The position numbers and the translations under genes were made by a program. The notes beneath the pieces are model-generated. The model made no database searches. It was not told the origin of the DNA and was given only the letters and a program-made list of their open reading frames with translations. Shown in pieces: positions 35,203 through 41,690 of a stretch of 63,434 bases of DNA. The stretch comes from a virus. The stretch lies in the IMG/VR virus record IMGVR_UViG_3300020424_000350, positions 1 to 63,434 of that record. One strand, 5' to 3'. Numbering within the stretch: the first letter of the stretch is position 1; every line of letters begins with the position of its first letter.

Positions 35203-35231
35203 TTTACTTTGCTAAGTCTCTAAGGTAAAAT
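35203..35231 (+). promoter_or_regulatory. phage promoter family member P5
   Basis: tgcTTTACTtt at 35203-35208, 17 nt, then TAAAAT (35226-35231). It immediately follows the stop of the 34777 gene and precedes a structured leader. Confidence 0.8.
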
Positions 35232-35251
35232 GGTTTTATATTTAATAAGTA

Positions 35252-35302
35252 GGGCTGATGGGTTGTGCACAGAAGCAGGAGAAATAGCCCCCTGCACAGT
35301 CC
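35252..35302 (+). promoter_or_regulatory. structured leader with possible pseudoknot before 35326 gene
   Basis: GGGTTGTGCA (35260-35269) pairs with TGCACAGTCC (35293-35302), ten pairs including two G-T wobbles. The loop sequence AGCCC (35286-35290) is complementary to GGGCT (35252-35256) upstream of the stem, giving a possible pseudoknot. An alternative local helix GCAGG/CCTGC lies inside the loop. The ribosome binding site follows at 35314. Confidence 0.5.
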
Positions 35303-35325
35303 TACACCACTAGAGAGGAGAAAGT

Positions 35326-35655
35326 ATGGCGATATTAAATTATGTAGGTTCATTGAGATATGACACTAAAGGGAAGAAACGAAAAACTAAAAGTCTTAAA
35401 CAAGCTAGGAAGACGAAGACCAGTGCTTCGACTACCCAAGCTGTTCAGTCGGTATATAAAAAGTATGAGCAGCAAGAAAAAGCTAGGCAAGACTTCTTCG
35501 ATAGAATGCGTAACGCAGTGGGCGATACTACAAGAAAAGCAGACGATAGGTATAAACAAGATATCAGTTCAGATTACTCGATTGGTGTTGCTTATAATAA
35601 AGGAGCATATCAAGTTATACCACGTTCCGATATTAAACACATAGGTCGAAAGTAG
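35326..35655 (+). CDS. hypothetical basic protein
   Basis: The 109-residue protein is Lys/Arg-rich in its first half (KGKKRKTKSLKQARKTKT) with a helical segment at about 45-75. No domain is recognised. A competing reading frame in the +1 frame (35360 onward) is long but lacks a ribosome binding site. It starts after GAGAGGAG and is probably real. Confidence 0.5.
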   Translation: MAILNYVGSLRYDTKGKKRKTKSLKQARKTKTSASTTQAVQSVYKKYEQQEKARQDFFDRMRNAVGDTTRKADDRYKQDISSDYSIGVAYNKGAYQVIPRSDIKHIGRK

Positions 35656-35663
35656 GAGGTACT

Positions 35664-36032
35664 ATGGCACTTAGTTGGGATTTAAATAAAGTAAAAGATT
35701 GTGACGATACTTGTTACATAAAAGTGGGTAAGGAGGGGCAACAAAACTATCAGCTATCTCCTGAAACTAATCATCTAATATGGCTTACGATGACAGTAGG
35801 TATCAATAAAATTACCGAAAGTAATTGGAAAGATTTTTATGTACGAGTTATCCATGCTCAGAGGGCTAGAGGTAATGAAAGCTACGGCATAACTGCACAA
35901 GATGTATATAACCATATCGGATTATGTACGAATGCTCAAACTAAAACTAAACGACAGTTTTTAGATAATATCTTCAATGTATTAGAAATAAATACGAAGA
36001 AGTATGAAATATCTGAGGTAAAACATACCTGA
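35664..36032 (+). CDS. hypothetical protein
   Basis: A 122-residue mixed-charge protein starting after AGGAGG. Residues 28-42 (NYQLSPETNHLIWLT) resemble a segment in the 32593 gene product. The C-terminal half is helical. It overlaps the next gene by one base. No function assigned. Confidence 0.55.
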   Translation: MALSWDLNKVKDCDDTCYIKVGKEGQQNYQLSPETNHLIWLTMTVGINKITESNWKDFYVRVIHAQRARGNESYGITAQDVYNHIGLCTNAQTKTKRQFLDNIFNVLEINTKKYEISEVKHT

Positions 36033-36220
36033 TGAATTCGAAAAAAGCGAAAGTATTAAGAAAAAGTTTAAGGGCTGGAGGGGTAGACCCTACTCAACGC
36101 GAGTACGTCCAAAAAAAGATTGGTGAGGAGCTCCAGCCCACGATTTATTTGAAACAAGGTTGCGGTAGATTTATCTATAAAAATGCCAAAACTATCTATA
36201 AAAATGGCGGTATCGGGTAG
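36032..36220 (+). CDS. small basic hypothetical protein
   Basis: A 62-residue product that overlaps the upstream stop. The DNA contains a perfect 9-base inverted pair GGGCTGGAG (36072-36080) and CTCCAGCCC (36131-36139), which could fold the mRNA inside the coding region. The protein itself is basic with no recognised fold. Confidence 0.45.
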   Translation: MNSKKAKVLRKSLRAGGVDPTQREYVQKKIGEELQPTIYLKQGCGRFIYKNAKTIYKNGGIG

Positions 36221-36223
36221 TGC

Positions 36224-36252
36224 TTTACTTTCTAAATATTCGCCTTTAGTAT
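36224..36252 (+). promoter_or_regulatory. phage promoter family member P6
   Basis: tgcTTTACTtt at 36224-36229, 17 nt, then TAGTAT (36247-36252). It is followed by a long structured leader of about 160 nt before the 36423 gene. Confidence 0.7.
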
Positions 36253-36285
36253 ATTAATATGTATTTAAAACAAAACACGACTATT

Positions 36286-36399
36286 TCAGACAGGGTTTTT
36301 ATTTTTTGTTTTGTCCCTGTCGACGAGAGGGAGTAAGTCTGATAGTATGCGAATCGATGTCAGTATGCGTGAACAGAGGACATACTTCTACTCCCTCTC
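36286..36399 (+). promoter_or_regulatory. switch-like leader RNA before 36423 gene
   Basis: Two strong helices are visible: GACAGGG (36289-36295) with CCCTGTC (36315-36321), and GAGAGGGAGTA (36325-36335) with TACTCCCTCTC (36389-36399), the latter an 11-bp perfect stem. TCAGAC (36286-36291), which overlaps the first helix, can instead pair with GTCTGA (36337-36342) in the second loop. Two copies of AGTATGCG (36344, 36362) compete for CATACT (36381-36386). The leader ends before the SD at about 36413. Confidence 0.6.
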
Positions 36400-36422
36400 A
36401 CCTATACTAGAAAGGAGAAAGT

Positions 36423-36647
36423 ATGGTAGACAAAAATACAGAAATGATAGGTAAACTCTTAGATGTTTGTAAAAAACTAAAAGAGACTATTGAAAGTCAA
36501 TCTTCTGTCATCTTTAAACTACATGCACAAATGCAGTCACAAGACGACAGAATTAAAGACCTCGAGTTTGCGTTGACAGGTAATCCTGATAAATATCAGA
36601 GCGTATCTAACGATAATGAAGATTACTTAGTACAACCTAATGATTAA
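36423..36647 (+). CDS. small coiled-coil protein
   Basis: The 74-residue protein is mostly a coiled coil (EMIGKLLDVCKKLKETIESQ; KLHAQMQSQDDRIKDLEF). It follows a strong ribosome binding site (AAAGGAG) and the structured leader. It resembles DNA- or membrane-associated helical proteins, but no family is certain. Confidence 0.5.
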   Translation: MVDKNTEMIGKLLDVCKKLKETIESQSSVIFKLHAQMQSQDDRIKDLEFALTGNPDKYQSVSNDNEDYLVQPND

Positions 36648-36801
36648 CGAAAAGTTATATTTTAAACGACGAGCGGCATTAAAAAGTGCCGCGACTCGTG
36701 CGAAGGGGTTAGATTTCCGATTAATATTCGTTCGGAAACTAACAGAACTAGATAGTTTATATAAAAAACAACAAAGGCAAAAAAATGTACAAACTAAATA
36801 A
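36640..36801 (+). CDS. small basic protein
   Basis: A 53-residue product overlapping the preceding gene by eight bases in another frame. It is rich in Arg and Lys (FKRRAALKSAATRAKG) and may bind nucleic acid. Its end overlaps the next start. Nested overlaps of this kind support translation. Confidence 0.5.
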   Translation: MINEKLYFKRRAALKSAATRAKGLDFRLIFVRKLTELDSLYKKQQRQKNVQTK

Positions 36802-36943
36802 AGAGAAAAAATGTATCAAGATAGGTATAGCAATCTATGATGAGCAGGGAGATAAGTTTCTAACTCAACATAGCCACCTAGCCCTATCAGATAAAACGAT
36901 AAACAAAATATATAAGGAGATTCAGGATGGCAAGAAAGTCTAA
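36785..36943 (+). CDS. small hypothetical protein
   Basis: A 52-residue product coupled to its neighbours by overlaps of 17 bases on each side. A short alpha/beta pattern is visible (KIGIAIYDEQGDKF, then LSDKTINKIYKEI). No family recognised. Confidence 0.45.
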   Translation: MYKLNKEKKCIKIGIAIYDEQGDKFLTQHSHLALSDKTINKIYKEIQDGKKV

Positions 36944-37061
36944 ACAATTCAATGAGTTACGAGCGTTACGACGAACTATTCGTAAGAAAACTTCGATAGG
37001 TAAACGAAACCTAGCGACTAGTACGATGAATAAACATAAACGCAGGAGATTGGGTCTATGA
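36927..37061 (+). CDS. small Arg-rich protein
   Basis: A 44-residue protein that is about one third Arg and Lys (RALRRTIRKK, KHKRRRLGL). The ATG is inside the previous gene and the TGA overlaps the next ATG. Strong positive charge suggests RNA or DNA binding. Confidence 0.5.
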   Translation: MARKSKQFNELRALRRTIRKKTSIGKRNLATSTMNKHKRRRLGL

Positions 37062-37237
37062 CAATTTACATAGTTTGGTTTTACGATAGTTATGGTAATA
37101 GAGATTTAGTCGCTATTACAAATGAACCTATGAAATGGTTGAAAGAAAATAATGAACAAAGAGTTAATGACGGGGAAGAACCAGAAGAAATCGATGACTT
37201 TGAAATTGAAGCACATGGAGCGTATATCTATGACTAA
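37058..37237 (+). CDS. small acidic protein
   Basis: A 59-residue acidic protein (MTIYIVWFYDSYGNRD at the start, then DGEEPEEIDDFEIEAHG). Start and stop both overlap neighbours (ATGA, then eight bases downstream). No family recognised. Confidence 0.5.
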   Translation: MTIYIVWFYDSYGNRDLVAITNEPMKWLKENNEQRVNDGEEPEEIDDFEIEAHGAYIYD

Positions 37238-37682
37238 TAAATTTACATGGAACGAAAAAGAACAAACATACTTTCAAAAAAATTATCCTAAAGGGTGGTG
37301 TGTAAGTATAGGTATTTCACCTTATGGTAAAAGTCCTGAGTATCAAGTATCAGATGGAATAGAAAGGACTACAAGTTATGATTTTTATTGTTTAGATGAA
37401 GCTTTAGAAGAATGTGCAAGATTAAATAAATATGACGATTGGTTTAAACGAGCCCCTAAACACCCTGACTTAAAAGCAGGGTATATTTTAGATATATGGG
37501 CTGAACTAGGATATGAACAATCTATATCAGAAAAAGGTAATCACGAGCGTAGTAATTTCGAAGACGAACTCTACGATAGATTTGGTCTAGAGTGCGAGAA
37601 CTGGGGAGAAATAATTTGTACAACCCGAGACGGCTACGAAAAAGTGATAAACGAGATAAAGGCAGCGATAGAAAATGTATGA
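37230..37682 (+). CDS. hypothetical protein
   Basis: The ATG at 37230, overlapping the previous stop, gives 150 residues; the longer in-frame reading from 37152 would overlap that gene fully and is rejected. It has aromatic-rich segments (WNEKEQTYFQKNYPKGWCVSI) and a helical C-terminus. Function unknown. Confidence 0.55.
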   Translation: MTNKFTWNEKEQTYFQKNYPKGWCVSIGISPYGKSPEYQVSDGIERTTSYDFYCLDEALEECARLNKYDDWFKRAPKHPDLKAGYILDIWAELGYEQSISEKGNHERSNFEDELYDRFGLECENWGEIICTTRDGYEKVINEIKAAIENV

Positions 37683-37708
37683 AAGCGTTCTACTATTCTT
37701 TATACTGC

Positions 37709-37737
37709 TTTACTTTGCGTACTTTCGTAGGTAAAAT
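37709..37737 (+). promoter_or_regulatory. phage promoter family member P7
   Basis: tgcTTTACTtt at 37709-37714, 17 nt, then TAAAAT (37732-37737). The leader is short and ends in AAAGGAG before the 37773 gene. Confidence 0.8.
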
Positions 37738-37772
37738 GGTTTTATATTTATTAATTAAAGGAGAATTATCAG

Positions 37773-38030
37773 ATGTCAAAACAATACAGTAGCTTTGCCA
37801 TTTGGCTAACTCACCCGAACGGTAGGAAACAACTAGTTTGGGAGAAAACAGTCGAGGGTGATACTTTACTAGATAAAGATATGGATAGGTGTGTCGAGCA
37901 ACTTACAGACGCAGGTCATAATGTTGTCGGCAAAAGAGTAATCTTCGGTTCGGAGGGTTTATATCATAATTTAGATGATAGGCTCGGCAAACCGAAACAA
38001 GTTTCAATGGAGGATATATATGAAGGATAA
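37773..38030 (+). CDS. hypothetical protein
   Basis: The 85-residue protein begins MSKQYSSFAIWLTHPNGRK and is mixed alpha/beta with no recognised domain. AAAGGAG precedes it by nine bases. It overlaps the next gene by 11 bases, so the two are probably coupled. Confidence 0.55.
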   Translation: MSKQYSSFAIWLTHPNGRKQLVWEKTVEGDTLLDKDMDRCVEQLTDAGHNVVGKRVIFGSEGLYHNLDDRLGKPKQVSMEDIYEG

Positions 38031-38379
38031 AAACGATTTGTATGTACTTTATATACGATTTAACGAAGAAGCTAACGGTACAGACGGTGAGACTAAACGA
38101 ATGGCTAAGTTTGTTACACTAGACCAAGCCGCAGAAATTGTCGAGCATTATGTAGAGTTATGGCGATTAGTTATGGACTCGCCTGTCGAAAACCAGACTA
38201 AAGCAACTATCGATTATTACGGTGCAGATATATGGACTGAGGACGATATATTACTCGGCTACGAAAGTGGTACTATTTATGCTCGACCCGTGTTCGACAC
38301 CGAGAGACCTACAATGTATTATAAAGGTGAAGACTATCATACTGATACTGTCTGGGCACCTGTGGATTGGGACGAATAA
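38020..38379 (+). CDS. hypothetical acidic protein
   Basis: The ATG at 38020, after GGAGG, gives 119 residues. The protein is acidic and rich in Tyr and Trp (YVLYIRFNEE, WAPVDWDE). The stop overlaps the following start. No family is recognised. Confidence 0.55.
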   Translation: MKDKNDLYVLYIRFNEEANGTDGETKRMAKFVTLDQAAEIVEHYVELWRLVMDSPVENQTKATIDYYGADIWTEDDILLGYESGTIYARPVFDTERPTMYYKGEDYHTDTVWAPVDWDE

Positions 38380-38537
38380 TGGAACTTATAGTTTGGGAAA
38401 AAGGAGTACAAGATATTAAGTATCTTTGCGATAGGTGTAAGAAACAAGTTTCAGAGGATGACGGTTTATGGCAAGTACGCGAAGGTTCGTATTGCCGAAC
38501 GTGTTTTGGAATAAAGAGGAGGAGACCAAATGGCTAA
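38379..38537 (+). CDS. small zinc-ribbon protein
   Basis: A 52-residue product with CDRC (about residues 17-20) and CRTC (39-42), the classic four-cysteine zinc ribbon. It overlaps neighbours on both sides. Phages use such small ribbons for protein or nucleic acid contacts; the partner is unknown. Confidence 0.6.
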   Translation: MELIVWEKGVQDIKYLCDRCKKQVSEDDGLWQVREGSYCRTCFGIKRRRPNG

Positions 38538-38721
38538 TTTTGTAGAGGAGAAAGAACTTTTTGCAAATATGAATATCGAACATAAATTAGAGGAAGTTAT
38601 AGAATGGATTACTAATGATTGTTGGCATGAATTATCACCACAAAGTAAAAAACGAATAATAAGACAGTTAGGATTTATGGGCTATCCTACTGACGATTTA
38701 AAGGAGAATAATAATGAGTAA
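38530..38721 (+). CDS. hypothetical helical protein
   Basis: A 63-residue acidic helical protein starting after GGAGGAG. It contains LEEVIEWITNDCWHELSPQSKKRI and resembles small phage regulators. It overlaps both neighbouring zinc-ribbon genes. Confidence 0.5.
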   Translation: MANFVEEKELFANMNIEHKLEEVIEWITNDCWHELSPQSKKRIIRQLGFMGYPTDDLKENNNE

Positions 38722-38854
38722 TATACGATGTGACGAATGCGGGAAACCCGCGATAGTTAAAGAAGACGGACTATTTCTTTGTGGTCTGTGTTCCGCTATC
38801 ATAGCTAGAGATACTGATAAACTATTGAACAATGAGTGTACCAGTGAGATATAA
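38714..38854 (+). CDS. small zinc-ribbon protein
   Basis: A 46-residue product with CDEC (6-9) and CGLC (23-26), forming a four-cysteine zinc ribbon. It is the second such protein in this operon. A helix follows the ribbon. Function unknown. Confidence 0.6.
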   Translation: MSNIRCDECGKPAIVKEDGLFLCGLCSAIIARDTDKLLNNECTSEI

Positions 38855-38990
38855 ATACGAGAAAGATATCGAGTATGGCTACGATAGAACAGGAGCGTTA
38901 GTACAAATACATATTATCACTAACGAAGACGATAGGAGAAAAAGACAAATACAATTATTAAAGGAGGGTTCATTAGACCTAAGTACTTAG
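38832..38990 (+). CDS. small hypothetical protein
   Basis: A 52-residue product overlapping the zinc-ribbon gene by 23 bases. It contains YEKDIEYGYDRTGALVQIHI, likely a small beta hairpin followed by a basic helix. It ends just before the structured leader at 38997. Confidence 0.45.
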   Translation: MSVPVRYKYEKDIEYGYDRTGALVQIHIITNEDDRRKRQIQLLKEGSLDLST

Positions 38991-38996
38991 ATTTAC

Positions 38997-39069
38997 GAGG
39001 CGGGTGCATATCTCTTCAAAAAAGCGATAATTCTCCCCTTAGTGCACTCGCCTCACCAACAGAGAGAAG
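38997..39069 (+). promoter_or_regulatory. hairpin leader with loop complementary to the ribosome binding site
   Basis: GAGGCGGGTGCA (38997-39008) pairs with TGCACTCGCCTC (39043-39054), 12 pairs with one G-T. The 34-nt loop holds pyrimidine tracts TCTCT (39011-39015) and TTCTC (39031-39035) complementary to AGAGA (39061-39065) and GAGAA (39064-39068) in the SD region AGAGAGAAG. A pseudoknot that hides the ribosome binding site is possible. No promoter of the main family lies here, so it is probably an intercistronic element. Confidence 0.5.
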
Positions 39070-39070
39070 A

Positions 39071-39385
39071 ATGACTAAATTAAAGACAAGAAGTTTTTTT
39101 ACAATGATGAGTGTAGAAAAACTATTAGAAGCTGATACTTTCGAAGTAATTATGGCAGACCATTATGACGAAACTTTGATAGGTATCATTAAAGATAAAT
39201 TCGATAATACCAAACCCTTGCTAAAAGAAGTTGAGCGTATAATAGATGATTATATGTATGATGAAGAAGGCAACCTTGTCAATGGTGAGGGCGGATTTCC
39301 GATTATTAAAACAGATAATGTAAAACTTATAGACCTTGGGAGTGGCTATGAACTTTGTACTCAATTACCTCCGATTAGAGGATAA
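39071..39385 (+). CDS. hypothetical protein
   Basis: The 104-residue protein starts after AGAGAGAAG. It is acidic and helical with no recognised domain. Its last 38 bases overlap the next gene in another frame. It is the likely target of the leader hairpin. Confidence 0.5.
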   Translation: MTKLKTRSFFTMMSVEKLLEADTFEVIMADHYDETLIGIIKDKFDNTKPLLKEVERIIDDYMYDEEGNLVNGEGGFPIIKTDNVKLIDLGSGYELCTQLPPIRG

Positions 39386-39968
39386 AAGACCCGAAAACAT
39401 TCGATTACCGTACGAATGTGAGTGGTGCGGTGATAACTATGGCGGACGAAAAAGAAAGTATTGTTCAGCAAAATGTAGAGAAGAAGAACATATACATCTA
39501 CTAAGAGAACGTACTCGCCAAAGAGCTATAAAACGACAACAAAAAAGACTAGCCCTAGAAAAAGAAAAACGCGATAAACGAATGGCTGCTTTAGAAAAAG
39601 AAATGCAGCGTCTACTCGCTAACGAGTTTTATTGTCTACAGTGTGATAAAAAACTAGAAGGTTCTAAACGAAAGTTTTGCAGTAGTAAATGCGATACTCT
39701 ATATAGAAATTCATTAATTAACAAACAAGTTTCTAAAACTGATGTTAGTAAAGAAGAGGGTAGCAGACAAGTCTACATCGACCCGAAAGAATATGGTCAT
39801 TGTAATCTAGGAGTTATAGAACCAAATAATCCATTTGTAGTCTACGATTTAAATGACGGTCTACCTCAAGAAGATATATACGCATTGAAAACTTCGATGA
39901 GGTTAGGCATAGAAGACGCTAAAAAAATAGAAGCTAAGAGGTTGCGAAAATCCCTTGTAAAATCCTAG
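39348..39968 (+). CDS. double zinc-finger, coiled-coil protein
   Basis: From ATG 39348 the product has 206 residues. Two similar Cys clusters flank a charged coiled coil: CEWCGDNYGGRKRKYCSAKC (about 24-43) and CLQCDKKLEGSKRKFCSSKC (about 101-120). Both are of the CxxC(x)nRKxCSxKC type found in MYM/FCS-like zinc fingers. The coiled coil (LALEKEKRDKRMAALEKEMQ) is Lys/Glu-rich. It could be a nucleic-acid-binding or scaffold protein; function is unknown. Confidence 0.65.
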   Translation: MNFVLNYLRLEDKRPENIRLPYECEWCGDNYGGRKRKYCSAKCREEEHIHLLRERTRQRAIKRQQKRLALEKEKRDKRMAALEKEMQRLLANEFYCLQCDKKLEGSKRKFCSSKCDTLYRNSLINKQVSKTDVSKEEGSRQVYIDPKEYGHCNLGVIEPNNPFVVYDLNDGLPQEDIYALKTSMRLGIEDAKKIEAKRLRKSLVKS

Positions 39969-39997
39969 TATCGTAAATTCGCGGTTTCTAGTACTGC

Positions 39998-40026
39998 TTT
40001 ACTATCGCTTTGTTCGTACTTATAAT
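39998..40026 (+). promoter_or_regulatory. phage promoter family member P8
   Basis: tgcTTTACT at 39998-40003, 17 nt, then consensus TATAAT (40021-40026). The spacer differs from P9 at one position, showing recent duplication. It drives the 40060 gene. Confidence 0.85.
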
Positions 40027-40059
40027 TTTAGGGTATTATAAATATAAAGGAGAATTATT

Positions 40060-40338
40060 ATGACTGATACAAATTGTGAAAAGGTAGAATGTTGGCAGAA
40101 AGACTGTCGATGTGAAGATAAATGGATAGAGCTAAAAAATGGTGGACAGATATATGAGGGAGATGACGCTTCTGATATGCCTGAGGCACCGTTAGGCGAT
40201 GAGATAGGTAGATACGAAAGTGACAAAGAATTTATAGTCACCCATATCACCGAAGACGATAACTATACTTATATCACCCATAGATTCCCTGGAGGTGCGG
40301 GTGATACAGGCATAGTAATTAGATTGGAGAAATGTTAG
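40060..40338 (+). CDS. hypothetical acidic protein with Cys-rich start
   Basis: The 92-residue protein starts after AAAGGAG. Four cysteines lie in the first 23 residues (CEKVECWQKDCRC), a possible metal site or disulfide cluster. A GG-rich end (FPGGAGDTG) is present. No family is known. Confidence 0.5.
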   Translation: MTDTNCEKVECWQKDCRCEDKWIELKNGGQIYEGDDASDMPEAPLGDEIGRYESDKEFIVTHITEDDNYTYITHRFPGGAGDTGIVIRLEKC

Positions 40339-40354
40339 AGCAATCTACTACTGC

Positions 40355-40383
40355 TTTACTATCGCTTTGTTCGTACCTATAAT
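40355..40383 (+). promoter_or_regulatory. phage promoter family member P9
   Basis: tgcTTTACT at 40355-40360, 17 nt, then TATAAT (40378-40383). The sequence is nearly identical to P8, and the downstream leader matches that of P10. Confidence 0.85.
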
Positions 40384-40393
40384 TATATTAAGC

Positions 40394-40415
40394 GTTTAAG
40401 AATTAACTTAGACCC
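40394..40415 (+). repeat. repeated leader element (copy 1)
   Basis: This 22-base segment beginning GTTTAAGAATTAACTTAG is identical at 41644-41665. Both copies lie between a promoter of the same family and a GTG start preceded by a similar purine-rich ribosome binding region. The leaders were probably duplicated as a unit. Confidence 0.75.
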
Positions 40416-40433
40416 TACGAAAAGGAGATTATC

Positions 40434-40703
40434 GTGGAAATAAAAAACAATATTAGAGATACCGAGTTTTACGACGTTTTCTTATACTTCGGAGACACCC
40501 GTGCAAAGACTATGTTTGGCGAAGGACGATTTATAGGAAAAATGGCTGTAGATTCGATAATTTTTATAAGTTTTGAGCCGATTAGTAAGATATTACTAAG
40601 GGACTCGAAAGATAGATGGTTCAATTATGTAGAGCCCATGGAAATGAGTTATATGTTAGAGCCGATTGATAAACCTACATTTATTAAGGGAGAAATAAAA
40701 TGA
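40434..40703 (+). CDS. hypothetical protein with GTG start
   Basis: The 89-residue protein begins with GTG after AAAAGGAGA, in the same leader context as the 41691 gene. It is acidic and mixed alpha/beta (VFLYFGDTRAKTMFGEG, then IFISFEPISKILL). The stop overlaps the next start. No family recognised. Confidence 0.55.
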   Translation: MEIKNNIRDTEFYDVFLYFGDTRAKTMFGEGRFIGKMAVDSIIFISFEPISKILLRDSKDRWFNYVEPMEMSYMLEPIDKPTFIKGEIK

Positions 40704-40954
40704 GTGTAAAAGAAATAACTATAGACTTAACCAATAAAAGCGATTGGTATAGAGTAGTTGACGGGGTCGAATGTGTTGGAACATTCGATAGAAATGAAGT
40801 TATCAGTATTGGATATCAAGACGAGATAGGTGAAGGAATGGAAGATTTCTTCCATATATCTGACGACGAGGTGACTTGTTGGCAGTCATTGATAGACCAC
40901 ATAAGGGAGACTTTACCTTGTGGATTTACTTTAGATACAATCGAGGTGGGCTAA
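40700..40954 (+). CDS. hypothetical acidic protein
   Basis: An 84-residue acidic protein coupled to the upstream gene by four bases, with GGAG before the ATG. It is mixed alpha/beta and ends LPCGFTLDTIEVG. No family is recognised. Confidence 0.5.
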   Translation: MSVKEITIDLTNKSDWYRVVDGVECVGTFDRNEVISIGYQDEIGEGMEDFFHISDDEVTCWQSLIDHIRETLPCGFTLDTIEVG

Positions 40955-41286
40955 TGGCGACTATTAGATTTGATAAAGCGGGAGTGTTCTCATGGGAGGA
41001 CACTATTGACGAGTTCATGCAAGAAGCAGTAGACGACCCAAGCGATATAGCGATAGTTATAAGTAACACGATAGATTCTGCAGCAGAGGAAAAGCAAGAA
41101 CAGATACAAGGACAGTATGCAGGTGACGTTCACGGAGCTATGGGACCAGTCGGACTCTACATTTATACGATGGAAGATGACGACTGGATATATGTGGCAC
41201 ATTTTATTTACGAGGTAGAACACCAATGTTTTTTACACAGACATAGAAAATGGATTAATCCAAAACAAGGAGAAAATAATGGCTAG
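40954..41286 (+). CDS. hypothetical acidic protein
   Basis: The ATG at 40954 overlaps the upstream TAA and gives 110 residues. The sequence is acidic (TIDEFMQEAVDDPSDIAI) and carries an aromatic C-terminal half (WIYVAHFIYEVEHQCF). It overlaps the following small basic gene by eight bases. Confidence 0.55.
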   Translation: MATIRFDKAGVFSWEDTIDEFMQEAVDDPSDIAIVISNTIDSAAEEKQEQIQGQYAGDVHGAMGPVGLYIYTMEDDDWIYVAHFIYEVEHQCFLHRHRKWINPKQGENNG

Positions 41287-41428
41287 TGTAGATAAAAAGA
41301 TTGGTCGATTAAAGGCGAAAACTTGGGGACGTACGACGGGTGGATATAGTCCGAAGTACGCGAAACTAGCAAAACGTAGAGGCTCTAAAGGTTCTCGGAG
41401 GGTAGCAAAACAAGAATTAAAGATTTAA
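41279..41428 (+). CDS. small basic protein
   Basis: A 49-residue Lys/Arg-rich protein (KIGRLKAKTWGRTTGGYS and KLAKRRGSKGSRRVAKQ). GGAG precedes the start. The -1 frame stays open for about 27 further codons after it (see finding). It could bind nucleic acids. Confidence 0.55.
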   Translation: MASVDKKIGRLKAKTWGRTTGGYSPKYAKLAKRRGSKGSRRVAKQELKI

Positions 41429-41536
41429 AACAGGAACTGCATTTTAGGCATACTCTACAAAAACGAGAGCAATTGACTCTACAGGCTAAGAAGCCAAGAT
41501 AATAAATAGAGCACCTAAGACCAGTACCAAAATTCG

Positions 41537-41573
41537 AAGCCCCGACTATCCCCCCTGTCGGGGTTTCCTTTTA
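41537..41573 (+). terminator. rho-independent terminator
   Basis: CCCCGAC (41540-41546) pairs with GTCGGGG (41557-41563), extended by A-T and G-T pairs, followed by a T-rich tail. It ends the 40434-41428 operon. The 110 bases before it carry no convincing gene. Confidence 0.75.
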
Positions 41574-41604
41574 TGCGGTAATCGCTTGGCGGCTCGTGGG
41601 CTGC

Positions 41605-41633
41605 GGTACTTTCTAAAAAATCTACTTTATAAT
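41605..41633 (+). promoter_or_regulatory. phage promoter family member P10 (degenerate -35)
   Basis: ctgcGGTACTtt at 41605-41610, 17 nt, then TATAAT (41628-41633). The -35 is altered relative to the family, but the flanks and spacing agree. It is followed by the second copy of the 22-base leader repeat (41644-41665). Confidence 0.7.
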
Positions 41634-41643
41634 AATAGGTAAG

Positions 41644-41665
41644 GTTTAAGAATTAACTTAGACCC
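41644..41665 (+). repeat. repeated leader element (copy 2)
   Basis: Identical to 40394-40415. It lies between promoter P10 and the GTG start of the 41691 gene. Confidence 0.75.
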
Positions 41666-41690
41666 GTAAACGAAAAATGGAGAATTTATC

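Noticed and set aside
35360-35644. 94-codon frame overlapping the 35326 gene
   Set aside because: The 35326 frame has the ribosome binding site; the alternative begins inside it without one.
36072-36139. 9-base inverted pair inside the 36032 gene as terminator
   Set aside because: No T-run follows and the spacing is about 50 nt, so it is only noted as possible mRNA structure.
37592-37792. 66-codon open frame across the 37230 gene end and promoter P7
   Set aside because: It spans the promoter and leader, overlaps a better gene, and has no ribosome binding site.
41429-41536. possible tRNA or small RNA in the gap before the terminator
   Set aside because: No cloverleaf, anticodon arm or CCA-type end could be drawn.
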